Notes: generated by a model from the sequence alone, not told the origin. A stretch of 64,000 nucleotides of DNA from Pedobacter cryoconitis (GCA_019352875.1 JAAAFW010000004.1:62001-126000); one strand, 5' to 3'; numbered from the stretch's first letter, positions 17,115-26,664 are shown. A program made the numbers and translations.

Positions 17115-18599
17115 ATGAGTAGTCCGGTTAACATTCCATTTCAATCTGTCATTAAAATTGACAGATCAACTGATCATCCTGTTTATCTACAAATTGCCCG
17201 CCAGCTGATTAATGCCATACAGCGGGGAGTACTGCAGGCAGGCTCTCAATTGCCTGGCAGCAGAGCACTTGCCATGGTGCTTCAGGTGCACAGAAAGACT
17301 ATAATTGCAGCTTTTGATGAGCTGGATGCACAGGGCTGGACAGAAATCAGGCCGAATAAGGGAACTTTTGTCCGGAAGGAATTGCCTCAGGATGCTGCTG
17401 TTAAACCGTATAGCGCGGGTTTGCTAACGAGCTATCCAGAGAAAACAGGTTATCAGTTCCGCAAGAGCATGTTGCTGGATGCGCTTACCTTAAGTCCAAA
17501 TACCGGGCTGGAGTTTAACGATGGTCTTCCTGATATCAGGTTGCTTCCGCTTGAGCGGTTGTCTAAAGTTTATGGGGGGATACTTCGTAGTAAGACCAAT
17601 TACAGGCATTTCGGCTATTCGCATGCCGAAGGAAACGTCTTTTACAGGGAAATGCTGGCTGATTATCTCAATAATACCAGGGGATTGCATATTAAAAAAG
17701 AGAATATATTGACTACCAGGGGTATACATATGAGTATTTATATGGCTTCCAGTATGCTGATTGACGCTGGTGATGTAGTGGTGGTAGGGGATCTGAGTTA
17801 TTACCTGGCAAATATGTGTTTTCAGCAATGTGGCGCGAGACTGCAGGCGGTTCCTGTTGATAAGGAGGGGATTTCTACCGAAGCTGTTCGTGAATTATGT
17901 AAGCGTCAAAAGATAAGAATGTTATATCTGACGCCGCATCATCATTATCCGACTACAGTGACCTTAAGTGCAGAGCGGCGCATAGAGTTGCTCAATCTGG
18001 CTGCTCAGTATGGATTTATAATTCTGGAAGATGATTATGACTATGATTTTCACTACAAGGGTAATGCGGTGCTGCCGCTGGCTAGTGCAGATACTAATGG
18101 AATGGTCGTTTACATCGGCTCATTCTGTAAATCACTGGCACCTGGTTTTCGTTCGGGATACCTGGTTGCGCCAGAAAACCTAATACTTGAAATGGCTAAG
18201 TTCAGAAGACTTGTAGACCGGCAGGGGGATATGTTAATGGAGCAAGCCCTAGCTGAACTGCTCGAAGAAAAGGAAATTCAGCGTCACCTTAAGAAGGCTG
18301 TGAAAATTTATCAGGATCGTCGTGATTTATTTACATCACTGCTTCGAAAAGAGCTGGGAGGGGAGCTGACATTTGACGCTCCTCCGGGCGGATTGTCGGT
18401 CTGGACCAAGTGGAATCCAGACCTTAATCTTATGCGGATAAGTAAGAATTGTACAAAAATGAACCTCCATTTACCACAGGAGCTTCTTTATCAAAATGAG
18501 CATTTTACAGCTATGCGTCTTGGGTTCGGAAACCTGAACGAGCAGGAAATCACCATGGCTGTAGATGTGCTTTCCAGGGCTGTAAATATGGAAGAATAA
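17115..18599 (+). CDS. MocR-type GntR/aminotransferase transcriptional regulator
   Basis: A 494-residue fusion. The N-terminal GntR winged helix is at about residues 18-90 (HPVYLQIARQLINAIQRG, LPGSRALAMVLQVHRKTIIAAFDEL, IRPNKGTFV). A linker leads to a fold-type-I aminotransferase domain with EDDYDYDFHY and the PLP lysine in GSFCKSLAPGFRSGY. Such proteins sense PLP or an amino compound through an external aldimine; PdxR, GabR and TauR are examples. It is divergent from the bio operon with only 65 bases between starts, suggesting regulation of biotin genes, although PdxR-like function remains possible. I chose the ATG at 17115 because the longer frame runs back through the divergent promoter and gene. 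Confidence 0.9.
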   Translation: MSSPVNIPFQSVIKIDRSTDHPVYLQIARQLINAIQRGVLQAGSQLPGSRALAMVLQVHRKTIIAAFDELDAQGWTEIRPNKGTFVRKELPQDAAVKPYSAGLLTSYPEKTGYQFRKSMLLDALTLSPNTGLEFNDGLPDIRLLPLERLSKVYGGILRSKTNYRHFGYSHAEGNVFYREMLADYLNNTRGLHIKKENILTTRGIHMSIYMASSMLIDAGDVVVVGDLSYYLANMCFQQCGARLQAVPVDKEGISTEAVRELCKRQKIRMLYLTPHHHYPTTVTLSAERRIELLNLAAQYGFIILEDDYDYDFHYKGNAVLPLASADTNGMVVYIGSFCKSLAPGFRSGYLVAPENLILEMAKFRRLVDRQGDMLMEQALAELLEEKEIQRHLKKAVKIYQDRRDLFTSLLRKELGGELTFDAPPGGLSVWTKWNPDLNLMRISKNCTKMNLHLPQELLYQNEHFTAMRLGFGNLNEQEITMAVDVLSRAVNMEE

Positions 18600-18678
18600 C
18601 CTACTTATCAATTGATAATAATTGTATTATATGTTGCTGTTTTTCAGCGTAATTATTCTTGTTAAGTATTTTTTATAT

Positions 18679-21051
18679 TTAATTTATAATTTCTATTCCC
18701 TTATCATCAAATTCATCAAAAATTGAAGCCATTATTGTACTCTTTGTTGGTTCTGCAAGGGAGATATCCATGCACCAGAAATACACGCGGACCAGGCTGC
18801 TGCTTTTGCTTTTCGGGCTGATAATAAGCTTTGGCTCTTTGTTCGGAAAAACGTTATCACTATTTTTAATCACCTCCAAAATCAATGTGCTTACTTCTTC
18901 TCTGTCGTAAGGTTTGCTGATCGTGAATTCCAGCATCGCCCGCATCTGATTGTTGGTTAATGTCCAGTTGATAATGTTGTTTGAAAGTATCGCTCCGTTG
19001 GGAATAATGATCTCTGCGCCGTCGTCAGTAAGTAGTGTGCTTGCCCTGATTCCTATTTCTTTTACCCGCCCTTTTTTGTCACCGAGTTCTACCATATCAC
19101 CTATACGCAGTGTCTTGTCAAAGATCAGAATGATGCCGGATACAAAGTTGCTCACTATGTTTTGCAAACCCAGTCCGATACCTACACCCAATGCGCCCAG
19201 AACCACTGTGATCTTATCTATAGGCAATCCTGATGCGGCTACTGCAAGCAAGAAACCTCCAATTAGCAAAATCAGTCGCATAATAATGAGTTTGGAACGT
19301 TCAGATTTATTCTCTTCCAGGGAATCATCTCCCATATCTCCAAAAAAGTAAGTAATGTATTTCTGCAGGAAGTTTGCTGCCCAGATAATAACCAGGAACA
19401 GGACTATACCACCCAGTGTAAATGTTAAGCTGCCAATTGTTCTCTTTTCATTCAGTAAGCCCAGAATGAGGCTGTAAAGCTCGTTAAAGATGTTCAGGTT
19501 GGTTAAAAAAAGCGTAGACCAGATAAGAAAGATTACAATTCCCATAATACCTCCAACCCTCTTTTCGACCCGCTGCCAATCGAAGTAATCGGCGTAGTTT
19601 CTTCTGATCCGGCTGGTTTTTACCTGCAGGATGAAAGCTTCGGTAAGCATACTGGCCAAAAGAATCAGGGAAATGGCATTCAGAATAGCGCTGATGGCGG
19701 TATTATAAAAGATTTGTGTAAGTGTGAACCTTCCGAATATATTGCAGAATATAGCCAGGATATTAAAAATGACGTAGATAATTCCAACAGGCAGGAGTAT
19801 GGTGAATTTGCCTGCTGCTGGTTTAAGATTTTTGTATGCTTTAATTCCGTAAATAGTAGAAAGTATACTGAAGACCAATAGAATCCATCGTTGGGACCTG
19901 GCCTGAAAACCTAAAAGGCGAAGCAGAATAGGTAATAGCAGCAGAATAACGAATATCACCCAGGTGTAGAATACCTTTTTTGGAATGCGTTTGTAAAGCA
20001 ACGAGGTCAGAAGGATAGCCAGGAGCACATATACCCCTTCGATGTATAATGCAGGGGCGAGCAGATCAAATACGGGAGCCAGAGTGAGAATGAGAATGAA
20101 CGTGATCTGATAAGGTTTGGGCCGCAGAAGATTGAAACCATATATCGTGGTCACGTCCATCTTGTCTGCTTTTTTAAGGGTCTTGAAGTTGAAATACACC
20201 CAGAAGAAGAAGACTGCTCCCGTAAGCAGCAGCAGCAGGCGGGTATTCCTGGTATAAACAAAGTAATAGAAAGAAACTTGTTGTTCACTTTCTAAAAAGT
20301 GCTTAAACCCTATTGTACGATTCATTTGCTTGTTTGCGCTCTCCCACAGATAACGCCGTTCTTTTCCAAAAGCCTGTATACCTACCAGTTTGAGTTGGTT
20401 TTCGGTGATGAATTTTAACTCCTTGATATTAATCAGGTTGGTTGAAGTCCTGGCCATTAATGCATTTAAAATACTTGTATTGGTCTTGATCAGGCTGTCC
20501 ATCTCTGTTTTCTTGCCTGCGAGTTCTGCAAATTGACTTTTAAACACAACTTTAAGAGAGTCTGTGCTAAACAGCCGCTGTAATACTGTGTCTTTACCAA
20601 GTTCCAGTAGATGTGTTTTAACCTCATTGAGTTCCTTATCGTACTCTTTGAGGTCTTCCAGGCAAGTTTGATTATGGGAGTCCAGCTCTGAAAGTAACGT
20701 CTGGTACATTTGTAAATTCTGCAGGTTCTGAGGTCTGTCTTTCTGACTCAGCCTGTCCCTTAAAAGCGCTATCGCGGCCTCATCTTGTTCCAGGTGGGGT
20801 TTGATTAAGTTAAGCTTATAGAAGCCTCCTGTGGTAACCCTGACCTGGTTAATGGCCTCATAAACTTTTCCCAGGCTGACCAGGTAATCGCTTCTGTTAA
20901 GGACACTGGAGTCTGCGAGATAGGAAATGTCATTCTTATCGGGTTTACCTTTGTGTTTTTGAGCCAGGACGAAATCCGGCATAAAAAAAAGGCAGGCCAA
21001 TAGAATTAAATATTGACTTGCCTTTTTGAAGTTGGTGCTTATAGCTTTCAT
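18679..21051 (-). CDS. Large MscS-family mechanosensitive channel
   Basis: A 790-residue membrane protein. It has a signal peptide (cleaved near VLAQ), then a periplasmic Gln/Glu/Leu-rich helical region to about residue 265, and about ten transmembrane segments. The MscS core follows: pore helix GALGVGIGLGLQNIVSNFVSGIILIF, then the beta domain DMVELGDKKGRVKEIGIRASTLLTDDGAEIIIPNG. It releases osmolytes on membrane tension. Length and extra N-terminal domain place it with MscK/MscM-like channels rather than the small MscS. A TATATTTG -7 box precedes the ATG. It is convergent with the MocR-type gene. Confidence 0.93.
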   Translation of the reverse strand: MKAISTNFKKASQYLILLACLFFMPDFVLAQKHKGKPDKNDISYLADSSVLNRSDYLVSLGKVYEAINQVRVTTGGFYKLNLIKPHLEQDEAAIALLRDRLSQKDRPQNLQNLQMYQTLLSELDSHNQTCLEDLKEYDKELNEVKTHLLELGKDTVLQRLFSTDSLKVVFKSQFAELAGKKTEMDSLIKTNTSILNALMARTSTNLINIKELKFITENQLKLVGIQAFGKERRYLWESANKQMNRTIGFKHFLESEQQVSFYYFVYTRNTRLLLLLTGAVFFFWVYFNFKTLKKADKMDVTTIYGFNLLRPKPYQITFILILTLAPVFDLLAPALYIEGVYVLLAILLTSLLYKRIPKKVFYTWVIFVILLLLPILLRLLGFQARSQRWILLVFSILSTIYGIKAYKNLKPAAGKFTILLPVGIIYVIFNILAIFCNIFGRFTLTQIFYNTAISAILNAISLILLASMLTEAFILQVKTSRIRRNYADYFDWQRVEKRVGGIMGIVIFLIWSTLFLTNLNIFNELYSLILGLLNEKRTIGSLTFTLGGIVLFLVIIWAANFLQKYITYFFGDMGDDSLEENKSERSKLIIMRLILLIGGFLLAVAASGLPIDKITVVLGALGVGIGLGLQNIVSNFVSGIILIFDKTLRIGDMVELGDKKGRVKEIGIRASTLLTDDGAEIIIPNGAILSNNIINWTLTNNQMRAMLEFTISKPYDREEVSTLILEVIKNSDNVFPNKEPKLIISPKSKSSSLVRVYFWCMDISLAEPTKSTIMASIFDEFDDKGIEIIN

Positions 21052-21071
21052 TTACAAGATGTTTGACCTTG

Positions 21072-21079
21072 CAAATATA
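21072..21079 (-). promoter_or_regulatory. -7 box TATATTTG of the MscS-type gene
   Basis: Exact TAnnTTTG on the minus strand, 20 bases before the ATG at 21051, in the short gap after the YghO-like gene. It implies the channel gene has its own promoter. Confidence 0.5.
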
Positions 21080-21088
21080 GGCTATCGG

Positions 21089-22231
21089 TTATATCTTTTC
21101 AGCTATCGTTGAGGGAGCTATCTTTTTTTCGAAAATGCGGTATTTTTTATAAGGATCTCCTTTGATTGCTTTAATTGCATTGTTAACTAAGTCATTGTTT
21201 TCCAGTGTCCAGGATGCTTCTGCATACTTTAATCCTTTAGCTTTATAAGCCTTGATAATATTACCATACAGACAGGCTTCAATTCCCATTTTCCGATAAC
21301 CTTCTACGACTCCAAGCAGTAAAATCCGCAGGCCTGAAACTCTTTTTTTATACCATAACAATTTAAGTAAACCGGTAGGAAACAGTCTCCCTCTTTTGAT
21401 TTTAATGAGTATCTCGTTAATGTCCGGGACGGCTGCACCAAAACCGACTATCTTACCATTCTGCTCTGCAACCAGGCAAAAATCCGGATCCAGGATCATC
21501 TTCAGATCTTTGGCCTGATAATCATATTCTTCGTCGTTCATAGGTACAAAACCCATGTTTTTGTCCCATGCCTTATTGTAAACTTCACGGAGTTTATCGG
21601 CTTCTTCCTTGAAGTTTTTCATGTTGATCTTCCGGATGACAATCTCGCTGCGTTTTAAACGCTCCTGCAGTTTGTCCATCAGCTTAACAGATCTGTCATC
21701 ATAACTTTCGCCGTCCCACTTCCAGGCAATAAGATCTACCTTTTTTACCAGTCCATTGTTTTCAAGAAGAGTAACATAGTAGGCTGCATTATATGGCATC
21801 ATTACCACCGGAGGACTGTCAAAGCCGGAAACCAATAATCCACAGGATTCGTTGGTTGAAAAGTTTACCGGTCCGATAATTGTATTCAGGCCCTTGTCGG
21901 TAAGCCATTTTTCCGCTTGTCCGATTAGCATATCTGCACTTTCCTGGTCATCTATACAATCGAAAAAACCAAAAAAACCATCTTGATTATGATTTACTTC
22001 GTTGTGAATGGTATTGTGTATTGCAGCTATCCTGCCTATAATTCTGCCCTGGTCTAAAAGGAGGAAGCACTGCAGCGAAGAATGTTTATGAAAAGGGTGC
22101 GTGGTTAATAAGTCTCTCTGGGCAATATGAAGTTCCGGTACGTAATTAGGATCATGTTTGTACAGATCGTGCGGAAAATCAATAAATGATGCTAATTCTT
22201 TTTTTGATTTTACCGGAATTATTGTCTTCAT
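21089..22231 (-). CDS. YghO-like GNAT-fold acyltransferase homologue
   Basis: A 380-residue soluble protein resembling the YghO family: N-terminal segment DLYKHDPNYVPEL, then IIGPVNFSTNESCGLLVSGFDSPPVVMMPYN, then a C-terminal GNAT domain with GRIAAIHN-like and LLGVVEGYRKMGIEACLY motifs. The latter resembles the acetyl-CoA pyrophosphate loop (R-x-x-G-x-E in place of Q/RxxGxG/A). Substrate unknown. It lies 37 bases upstream of the MscS-type gene, which has its own -7 box. Family is clear; chemistry is inference. Confidence 0.78.
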   Translation of the reverse strand: MKTIIPVKSKKELASFIDFPHDLYKHDPNYVPELHIAQRDLLTTHPFHKHSSLQCFLLLDQGRIIGRIAAIHNTIHNEVNHNQDGFFGFFDCIDDQESADMLIGQAEKWLTDKGLNTIIGPVNFSTNESCGLLVSGFDSPPVVMMPYNAAYYVTLLENNGLVKKVDLIAWKWDGESYDDRSVKLMDKLQERLKRSEIVIRKINMKNFKEEADKLREVYNKAWDKNMGFVPMNDEEYDYQAKDLKMILDPDFCLVAEQNGKIVGFGAAVPDINEILIKIKRGRLFPTGLLKLLWYKKRVSGLRILLLGVVEGYRKMGIEACLYGNIIKAYKAKGLKYAEASWTLENNDLVNNAIKAIKGDPYKKYRIFEKKIAPSTIAEKI

Positions 22232-22364
22232 AAATCTAGCTTTTTTAAGTCTGATCCGTTTTGCCAGCTGTTTTAAAACCTGCGGTTTCCTTGACTCCTG
22301 ACAATTCAGGCTCCAAATATATTCAAATGGACAATAGGTTGTATGCTTCAGGTGAAATTGAGCA

Positions 22365-22787
22365 TCATATGCCCCAGGCTGTAATCACGAGATTTCTTGA
22401 TCCGGCGTGATTGCGATGTTCACAGAGGTAGATTCCCTGCCACATTCCGAGCGCGAATCTTCCGTTCTGTATTGGAATCATCACAGATGCACCCATGAGA
22501 GATGATTTAATGTGTGCGGGCATATCATCGGGGCCTTCGTCATCATGGAGATAGCCAGGATCATTCTCAGGTACGCTTTTATTGAAATAATACTCAAAGT
22601 CCTGTCTTACTGTGGGATCTGCATTTTCATTAATGGTCAGTGAAGCCGAAGTATGTTGTATAAATACCTGACAGATTCCTGATTTTATATGGTGTATTTC
22701 GGGCAAGATGGTCTCGATTTCCCTGGTTATCAAATGAAAACCTCTTCTTTTAGCACCGATTCTGATATTTTTCTGATAAATAACCAT
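22365..22787 (-). CDS. yjbQ: YjbQ/UPF0047-family protein
   Basis: A 140-residue protein covering the whole UPF0047 fold: QVFIQHTSASLTINENADP (the signature with His, Thr, Ser and Asn), DDMPAHIKSSLMGASVMIPI, and GMWQGIYLCEHRNH with the clustered His/Glu residues of the trimer active site. Some members show weak thiamine-phosphate synthase activity, hence the name secondary thiamine-phosphate synthase, but the physiological role is unsettled. A -7 box TACATTTG lies at complement 22807..22814. Divergent from the bestrophin gene. Confidence 0.92.
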   Translation of the reverse strand: MVIYQKNIRIGAKRRGFHLITREIETILPEIHHIKSGICQVFIQHTSASLTINENADPTVRQDFEYYFNKSVPENDPGYLHDDEGPDDMPAHIKSSLMGASVMIPIQNGRFALGMWQGIYLCEHRNHAGSRNLVITAWGI

Positions 22788-22806
22788 TGATTTTTTTGAT
22801 TAAAAA

Positions 22807-22814
22807 CAAATGTA
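22807..22814 (-). promoter_or_regulatory. -7 box TACATTTG of yjbQ
   Basis: Exact TAnnTTTG on the minus strand, 19 bases before the ATG at 22787. No -33 TTTG at the expected spacing. Confidence 0.45.
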
Positions 22815-22870
22815 AAAGATAAATATGGTAAGCTTTAAAAGGAGCGTGTTTTTTTGGATATTTGAGGTCT

Positions 22871-23731
22871 ATGATTAACTATAATCCGAAAGACTGGTTT
22901 AACTTTATCTTTCATGTTCACAAAGCAGATACGATCAGAAAACTCTGGCCGCTAATGCTCTCTGTAGCTGTATTTTCCGGCCTGGTTGCCTATCTGGAGC
23001 TGTATTATTTCCGCGTTTACATCAACGACACTGTCAAGAACATTAGTATGATGCATAGTCTACTGGGTTTTGTAATATCTATGCTGTTGGTATTCAGGAC
23101 TAATACCTCTTACGACCGGTGGTGGGAAGGCCGCCGGCTGCTTGGCCAGTTAACCAATGTCAGTCGTAACCTGGCCATTAAATTAAAGGCTTTGCGGCTG
23201 GATAAACAGGAGCTGGAATTTTTTAACTATGCCATTCCGAAATATGCTTTCGCTTTGAAGGAACATTTGCGTGAGAAGCAGTATTTTGGGAAAAACAGCC
23301 TCCTTATCGAGGTTGATGGCGGAAAACATATTCCCAACCAGGTTGCTGCCAGTATTAATTCGAGGATTATTCAGCTGAATCTGGATGGTAAACTCACAGG
23401 TGAGCAATTGCTGATGTTAACACCTGAAATTACAGCATTTACCGATATCTGCGGAGGCTGCGAAAGAATTAAAAAAACACCGATACCGTTTTCTTACAGT
23501 GCGTTTATAAAGAAGTTTATTTTTATCTATGTCATCACGTTGCCTTTCGGCTGGGTGTTCAGTCTTGGTTTTTTCGTGGTGCCGATTGTCCCTTTCATTT
23601 TATATGTACTGGCCTCGCTGGAGCTGATTGCTGAAGAGATCGAAAGTCCATTCGGGCTTGATGCTAATGATTTGCCCGTGGATGAGATCTGTGACAATAT
23701 CGAAAAGCATGTCGGGGAAATTTTAAGCTGA
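22871..23731 (+). CDS. Bestrophin-family anion channel
   Basis: A 286-residue membrane protein of the bestrophin/UPF0187 family. The family signature appears as FRTNTSYDRWWEGRRLLGQL, with hydrophobic segments near residues 25-48, 60-80 and 210-260. The tail ends with EIESPFG...NDLPVDEICDNIE, the conserved cytoplasmic end. It forms pentameric anion or cation channels. I chose the ATG at 22871; an in-frame TTG at 22862 is possible but less likely. The stop TGA overlaps the ATG of the histone-deacetylase gene by one base, so the two are translationally coupled. Confidence 0.93.
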   Translation: MINYNPKDWFNFIFHVHKADTIRKLWPLMLSVAVFSGLVAYLELYYFRVYINDTVKNISMMHSLLGFVISMLLVFRTNTSYDRWWEGRRLLGQLTNVSRNLAIKLKALRLDKQELEFFNYAIPKYAFALKEHLREKQYFGKNSLLIEVDGGKHIPNQVAASINSRIIQLNLDGKLTGEQLLMLTPEITAFTDICGGCERIKKTPIPFSYSAFIKKFIFIYVITLPFGWVFSLGFFVVPIVPFILYVLASLELIAEEIESPFGLDANDLPVDEICDNIEKHVGEILS

Positions 23732-24636
23732 TGGTGAAAATTGCTTATCATCCCTGTTTTGCACATAGTTTGCCCGAAGGTCATCGGTTCCCAATGTTAA
23801 AATACGAACTGATCCCCTTACAGCTGCTGCATGAAGGTATAGTGTCTAAGGAGAACTTTTTTGAACCAGATCAGCTGGAGCAAGAGTTTGTGTTACTGGC
23901 ACATGAGGCCGCCTACTGGAAACAATTGAAGCAATTGAGTTTGCCACCAAAGGAGCAGCGCCGAATCGGTTTTGAACTGAATGAAGCGTTACTCGAAAGA
24001 GAACTGCGGATAGCAAAGGGCACAATCGAAGGAGCAGAATCAGCACTCGAACATGGAATTGCTTTTAATGTTGCTGGTGGTACCCACCATGCCGGCTCCA
24101 ATTGGGGAGAGGGTTTCTGCCTGCTGAATGACCAGGCGATTGCTGCCTGTTATTTGCTGTCTAAGAAGCTTGCTAAGCGGATTTTGATCGTTGATCTTGA
24201 TGTTCATCAGGGAAATGGTACTGCGGAGATCCTGGCGCAGGAAAAGCGGGTTTTTACTTTTTCAATGCATGGGGAGAAGAATTTTCCGTTTCGAAAAGAG
24301 GTTTCTGATCTGGATATCGGATTACAGGATGGTGTAGAAGATGATTTTTACCTTTCCACGCTTGCTAAAACTTTACCTGAACTGATTTCCCTGCATCGGC
24401 CCGACTTCGTATTCTATCTTTCTGGCGTAGATGTGTTGGAGACGGATAAATTAGGGAAACTTGCTTTAACCCCGGCCGGCTGCCGGGAAAGGGACCGTTT
24501 GGTTTTCGAAGCTTGTGTTGAATTTGGTTTGCCGGTGCAGGTGAGCATGGGGGGTGGTTATTCTCCTCATATCCGAGATATCGTAGATGCACACTGCCAT
24601 ACTTTCAAAACGGGTATTGCGCTACTGGGAGATTAA
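23731..24636 (+). CDS. Histone deacetylase family (acetylpolyamine/AcuC-like) hydrolase
   Basis: A 301-residue zinc-dependent deacetylase fold. The catalytic core is intact: GGTHHAGSNWGEGFCLLND (His-His pair and substrate rim), ILIVDLDVHQGNGTAEI with zinc ligands Asp and His, and YLSGVDVLETDKLG with the third ligand Asp. The final GGGY motif reads SMGGGYSPH. Bacterial members remove acetyl groups from polyamines, acetoin-related proteins or other small amides; the substrate is not readable. It starts within the stop codon of the bestrophin gene. Confidence 0.92.
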   Translation: MVKIAYHPCFAHSLPEGHRFPMLKYELIPLQLLHEGIVSKENFFEPDQLEQEFVLLAHEAAYWKQLKQLSLPPKEQRRIGFELNEALLERELRIAKGTIEGAESALEHGIAFNVAGGTHHAGSNWGEGFCLLNDQAIAACYLLSKKLAKRILIVDLDVHQGNGTAEILAQEKRVFTFSMHGEKNFPFRKEVSDLDIGLQDGVEDDFYLSTLAKTLPELISLHRPDFVFYLSGVDVLETDKLGKLALTPAGCRERDRLVFEACVEFGLPVQVSMGGGYSPHIRDIVDAHCHTFKTGIALLGD

Positions 24637-24762
24637 AAACAACGTTTTTCTGGCCTTTTTTTACTGCGCTATTTCGGCGCAAAGCTTTTAAATTGGATAT
24701 AGATTAACTGAATCCAGATATTTTTGATGAAATTTATCGGTCCTAAAGAATAGATATAACAG

Positions 24763-26622
24763 ATGAAGATTGTAATTGCAGAGAAACCATCAGTTGCACG
24801 GGAACTGGCTAAAGTATTTGGCGCTACCGTGAAAAAAGATGGCTATATAGAAGGGAAGGGATATTCTTTTACCTGGGCATTCGGACACTTACTGCAACTG
24901 GCACCTCCGCAGGAATATGGTTACATTGGCTGGAGGAGACAACATCTGCCCATGCTGCCCCCGAAATTTAAGCTGGCTATCCGAAAGATTAAAACCAAGG
25001 ACGGGCTCGTAGAAGATCCGGGTGTACGGAAACAGCTGGATATTATTAAAAAACTATTTGATGAGGCTACCGAAATTATAGTAGCGACCGATGCCGGGAG
25101 AGAAGGAGAGCTTATTTTCCGGTATATATATTACTTCTTAAAATGTAAGAAGCCGTTTAAGAGGCTATGGATATCTTCTCAGACTGACGAGGCTATTAAG
25201 GACGGGTTCAGAAATCTGAAGCCCGGTACAGATTACGATACGCTGTTTAATTCTGCCCACTGCCGCTCTGAATCGGACTGGCTGGTGGGAATGAATGCTA
25301 CGCAAGCATTGAGTATTTCTGCAGGAGCAAGGTCGGTATTGTCCTTAGGACGTGTACAGACGCCTACACTGGCTATGATCTGTTCGCGCTATCTGGAAAC
25401 TAAAAACTTTGTTCCCCAGCTTTATTATCAGCTGGGCGTCCAGGTAGATAAGGATGGACAGTTATTTAAGGCAATTTCTATTCAGAACTATAACGTTAAG
25501 GAAGAGGCACAGGTCCTCTTCGATAAAATTGAAGACATTCCGTCGGGTTTCTCTAATGGAGCACGCATCGTCGATGTAGAAGCCAAACCGCGGAAAGAAC
25601 CACCTCCGTTGCTGCATGATCTGAGCAGTTTACAACAGGAGGCTAATAAACGTAAGGGATATACGGCAGACCAGACATTGAACATTCTGCAAAATCTATA
25701 TGAAAGTAAACTGGTTTCCTATCCGCGTACCGGTAGCAGATACATCGGAGATGATGTTTTTGCCGGTGTACCTCAATTAATTACTTCCTTGTGTACCCAC
25801 CCTGATCTGGGTAAACAGGCAGAGTTTTTACTGACTGTTCCATTGAACAAAAGGAGCGTAAATGCAAAGAAGGTTACCGATCACCATGCTATATTACCTA
25901 CAGGTATTACCCCACAACACCTGAGCTCAGATAAGCAGGCTGTTTACGATATGGTAATTGCACGTATGCTGGAAGCTTTTCATCAGGAATGTATAAAGGA
26001 AGTTACTAAGATCACTATAGAATCGGGGTCCGTCTTTGTTGCTAACGGGACTGTAATTCGTTCTGCCGGCTGGCGTTCTGTCCTGAATGATAAAGAAGAT
26101 GATAAAAAGGATGAGGACAATCCTTCATTACCAAAAGTTAAAAAAGGTGAAGCACTGCCCTTGCCGGTTAAAGCCCTGCTGGAGAAACAAACCAAACCTA
26201 AGCCATATTATAACGAAGCTTCTTTACTAAAAGCACTGGAGACTTCAGGGAAAGAGATAGAAGATGAAGAATTGCGCTATGCGATGAAGGATAGTGGCTT
26301 GGGTACGCCCGCAACCCGTGCATCAATTATAGAAACCTTAATTACCCGGGAATATATTCAGCGGGAAAAACGAAACCTGATTCCAACACATAAGGGCCTT
26401 GCAGTCTATGATGTGGTAAAGGACCAGATGATTGCCCAGGCAGAGCTTACCGGCTCATGGGAGAAAAGACTGGAAGAAATCCGATCGGGCGCGTCGGTAT
26501 CAGAATTTAAAGCGGAGATATCTGAGTATACGCGTACCATTACCCAGGAGCTACTGGCTGCAGGATCTGGTCTGGCTGCAAAACTTGTTCCGCCCGCGCC
26601 GGTAGCTGAAGCGGCAAAATAA
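24763..26622 (+). CDS. topB: Type IA DNA topoisomerase (topoisomerase III)
   Basis: A 619-residue type IA topoisomerase. The TOPRIM domain opens with IVIAEKPSVAREL (catalytic Glu) and contains ATDAGREGELIF with the metal-binding Asp/Glu residues. The catalytic tyrosine is Y320 in SYPRTGSRYI, followed by the conserved DHHAILPTG segment. It relaxes and decatenates DNA through single-strand passage. The protein ends soon after the core in an Ala/Pro tail (LVPPAPVAEAAK); C-terminal zinc-ribbon domains found in longer homologues are absent. The gene stands alone and ends at a strong terminator. Confidence 0.95.
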   Translation: MKIVIAEKPSVARELAKVFGATVKKDGYIEGKGYSFTWAFGHLLQLAPPQEYGYIGWRRQHLPMLPPKFKLAIRKIKTKDGLVEDPGVRKQLDIIKKLFDEATEIIVATDAGREGELIFRYIYYFLKCKKPFKRLWISSQTDEAIKDGFRNLKPGTDYDTLFNSAHCRSESDWLVGMNATQALSISAGARSVLSLGRVQTPTLAMICSRYLETKNFVPQLYYQLGVQVDKDGQLFKAISIQNYNVKEEAQVLFDKIEDIPSGFSNGARIVDVEAKPRKEPPPLLHDLSSLQQEANKRKGYTADQTLNILQNLYESKLVSYPRTGSRYIGDDVFAGVPQLITSLCTHPDLGKQAEFLLTVPLNKRSVNAKKVTDHHAILPTGITPQHLSSDKQAVYDMVIARMLEAFHQECIKEVTKITIESGSVFVANGTVIRSAGWRSVLNDKEDDKKDEDNPSLPKVKKGEALPLPVKALLEKQTKPKPYYNEASLLKALETSGKEIEDEELRYAMKDSGLGTPATRASIIETLITREYIQREKRNLIPTHKGLAVYDVVKDQMIAQAELTGSWEKRLEEIRSGASVSEFKAEISEYTRTITQELLAAGSGLAAKLVPPAPVAEAAK

Positions 26623-26630
26623 GAGCTGAA

Positions 26631-26664
26631 AGCATAGCCGGATTAAAGTCCGGCCTGCTTTTTT
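26631..26664 (+). terminator. Terminator after topB, overlapping the convergent gene's stop
   Basis: Stem GCCGGA (26637..26642) / TCCGGC (26649..26654) with six-base loop, extended outward by AGCA/TGCT and followed by TTTTTT. The loop contains the stop codon of the leftward class IV aminotransferase (26643). Confidence 0.8.

Noticed and set aside
24665..24681. Small GC hairpin (TGCGC/GCGCA) after the histone-deacetylase gene
   Set aside because: Five-bp stem with seven-base loop and no T run; too weak to call a terminator.
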